Origin: Laspinema olomoucense D3b
Lineage (GTDB): Bacteria; Cyanobacteriota; Cyanobacteriia; Cyanobacteriales; Laspinemataceae
Assembly: GCF_025370785.1 (NCBI RefSeq)
Contig: NZ_JAMXFA010000002.1
Coordinates: forward strand, 62,001-126,000
Reading direction: 5' to 3'
DNA length: 64,000 bases
Shown here: in pieces, positions 62,891-64,000 of the stretch
Layout: every line of letters starts with the position of its first letter
Position numbering within the stretch: position 1 is the first letter of the stretch
Notes under the pieces: generated by a model
What the model was told of the DNA's origin: nothing
The model's database searches: none
The model's input: the letters and a program-made list of their open reading frames with translations, nothing else
Position numbers and translations under genes: made by a program

Positions 62891-63117
62891 AATCTGGTTA
62901 TCATTGATAATTTTTGCGTTGAAATTTTTTCGGGGTTGGGGGAATCTAATCCCTAGCCTAGCCTAGGTTTTATGATAATTTATACTCCTTACGGTTAAAG
63001 TAGGAGTCCGACCGTTGAGAATCAGGGTAGGTTTCCCAAGCTTCTACTTTCTTCGGGGGTCTGTGAGGACTAGACACCAGGTTTCTGGTCCCAAACTTGG
63101 TAGGTTATCCTTCCAAA

Positions 63118-63136
63118 CCCCTCTGAACAAGAGGGG
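63118..63136 (-). terminator. Small hairpin terminator
   Basis: CCCCTCT pairs with AGAGGGG around a 5-base loop, in the 62891-63200 spacer about 65 bases past the stop of the gene at 63201. On the minus strand it is followed by TTTGG only, so its strength is doubtful. The spacer shows no gene. Confidence 0.45.
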
Positions 63137-63200
63137 CTTATTTATAATTCAACCGGGGATAAAAAACCGCAGGGGGTTGATGGAGGGTTTCACCGTGGAT

Positions 63201-64000
63201 TTAAAGTAACTCGGGTAGATGAGTTTCAATAAACTCGCAAACGCTCTTTAATTGAGCTTGCAAGCTAGATAAAGGTGAGTCAGCTTCCGCTAAGCGGTTT
63301 TCGCGAGCGAGAGTGCCTAAGTGTTCAGCTAGGGCTGATATAGCTTGCGCTCCTACATTAGCACTGGCTCCTTTCAGGCGATGGGATACCCGGTCAACTT
63401 TAACACAATCATTGGCTTGAATGGCGGAGGCGATCGCCTGGGTATCTGCTGTAGCGGTGGTGGCAAATGCTTCTAACAGGCGGCGTTGGAGTGCTCTTTT
63501 GCCGCGAGAGACTTCTTCCAGACGGTCCAGGTTAATGGGTGGTGGAGAGTCTGAGGCGATCGCCTCGGCAGGATCAACAGGCAGATCCGGAGTCGAGAAA
63601 TTCGGTTCTGGGGGTTGCCTCACCGGGTACATCTGCTGATCGGGGTGAACAATCCACCGTTCTAAAAGCGCCCTCAAGTGTTCTAGCTGGACTGGTTTAC
63701 TGATATAGTCATCCATTCCAGCAGCCAGACACTTATCCCGTTCCGCAGACATGGCATGAGCGGTGAGAGCAATGACCACGGTTTTGTGAGGTGTGGACGG
63801 GTCCTGGGGTTCGCCATCGGCAGAGGGGCAAAGGGACCCGGTTGCTTCCCGGTTGCGGATTTCTTGGGTGGTTTGATAGCCATCTAATCCGGGCATCTGA
63901 CAGTCCATCAAGACAATATCATAGCGCTTTTGGCTCAGGCGAGCGATCGCTTCGACCCCATTTCCCACACATTCCCCTTGATAGCCTAATGCCTCTAATT
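63201..64000 (-). CDS. C-terminal part of a hybrid histidine kinase (REC + HPt)
   Basis: The frame is open through the window edge, so the start is missing. The visible part begins inside a receiver domain ('LEALGYQGECVGNGVEA', then phospho-acceptor Asp in 'IVLMDCQMPGLDGYQT', Lys in 'YISKPV'). A proline-rich linker of about 55 residues follows. A histidine phosphotransfer domain (about the last 100 residues) ends the protein, with the phosphorylated His in 'VDRVSHRLKGASANVGA'. The missing part should hold sensor and kinase domains. It would pass phosphate to separate regulators. Confidence 0.88.
   Translation of the reverse strand, partial: LEALGYQGECVGNGVEAIARLSQKRYDIVLMDCQMPGLDGYQTTQEIRNREATGSLCPSADGEPQDPSTPHKTVVIALTAHAMSAERDKCLAAGMDDYISKPVQLEHLRALLERWIVHPDQQMYPVRQPPEPNFSTPDLPVDPAEAIASDSPPPINLDRLEEVSRGKRALQRRLLEAFATTATADTQAIASAIQANDCVKVDRVSHRLKGASANVGAQAISALAEHLGTLARENRLAEADSPLSSLQAQLKSVCEFIETHLPELL

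Overview
The window is chromosomal DNA from a filamentous cyanobacterium. It carries psaC (photosystem I), the carotenoid isomerase crtH, a KaiB-like/histidine kinase of the SasA type, sucrose synthase, a Ycf19/YggT protein and two PEP-CTERM proteins. The HIP1 octamer GCGATCGC is scattered through genes and spacers. The photoactivated adenylate cyclase at 49819-50919 matches, from memory, the length and nearly the whole sequence of OaPAC from Oscillatoria acuminata, so the likely source is Oscillatoria acuminata or a close relative (Laspinema-type Oscillatoriales). This placement is inference; no search was run.

Layout. 0.4-3.3 kb: a TPR-like protein, a DUF3616 protein and a small secreted protein. 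3.6-11.4 kb: one 2,593-codon secreted filamentous-haemagglutinin/CHAT-protease fusion. 11.9-13.6 kb: a site-2-type membrane protease with CBS domains and an orphan Mo-nitrogenase C-terminal-domain protein. 13.6-15.0 kb: repeat-rich DNA with duplicated and decayed pieces. 15.1-18.1 kb: a DUF4114/PEP-CTERM protein, then a SWIM zinc-finger protein preceded by a decayed copy of its own 3' end. 18.4-24.4 kb is accessory: a Uma2 endonuclease, a small membrane protein divergent from a large NB-ARC/TPR STAND NTPase, a decayed three-gene mini-operon and a RelE-type toxin-antitoxin pair.

24.5-32.5 kb is core metabolism: glmS, psaC, an HdrB-like CCG protein, then acpP-fabF-tkt in the same direction. 33.2-41.3 kb holds a WGxxGxxG protein, sucrose synthase and an RTX/Calx-beta protein, separated by long spacers. 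41.5-49.5 kb holds def, small membrane proteins, an EEP-family hydrolase, crtH, upp, a YggT protein and aroE. 49.8-57.8 kb holds the blue-light adenylate cyclase, a PEP-CTERM SGNH hydrolase, sasA divergent from a DUF2079 membrane protein, and a GT4 glycosyltransferase.

58.0-64.0 kb: an AT-rich two-gene ATPase/DUF4276 cassette, resembling OLD/PARIS-like defence pairs, sits at the 3' end of a cysteine desulfurase gene between two perfect 34-bp direct repeats. Two multidomain two-component proteins follow, the last cut by the window edge.

The most interesting items are the OaPAC-like photoactivated cyclase, the repeat-flanked ATPase/DUF4276 cassette, the STAND protein with its strictly 120-bp-periodic TPR array, and the haemagglutinin-CHAT fusion. 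No tRNA, rRNA, CRISPR array or intact insertion sequence was recognised.
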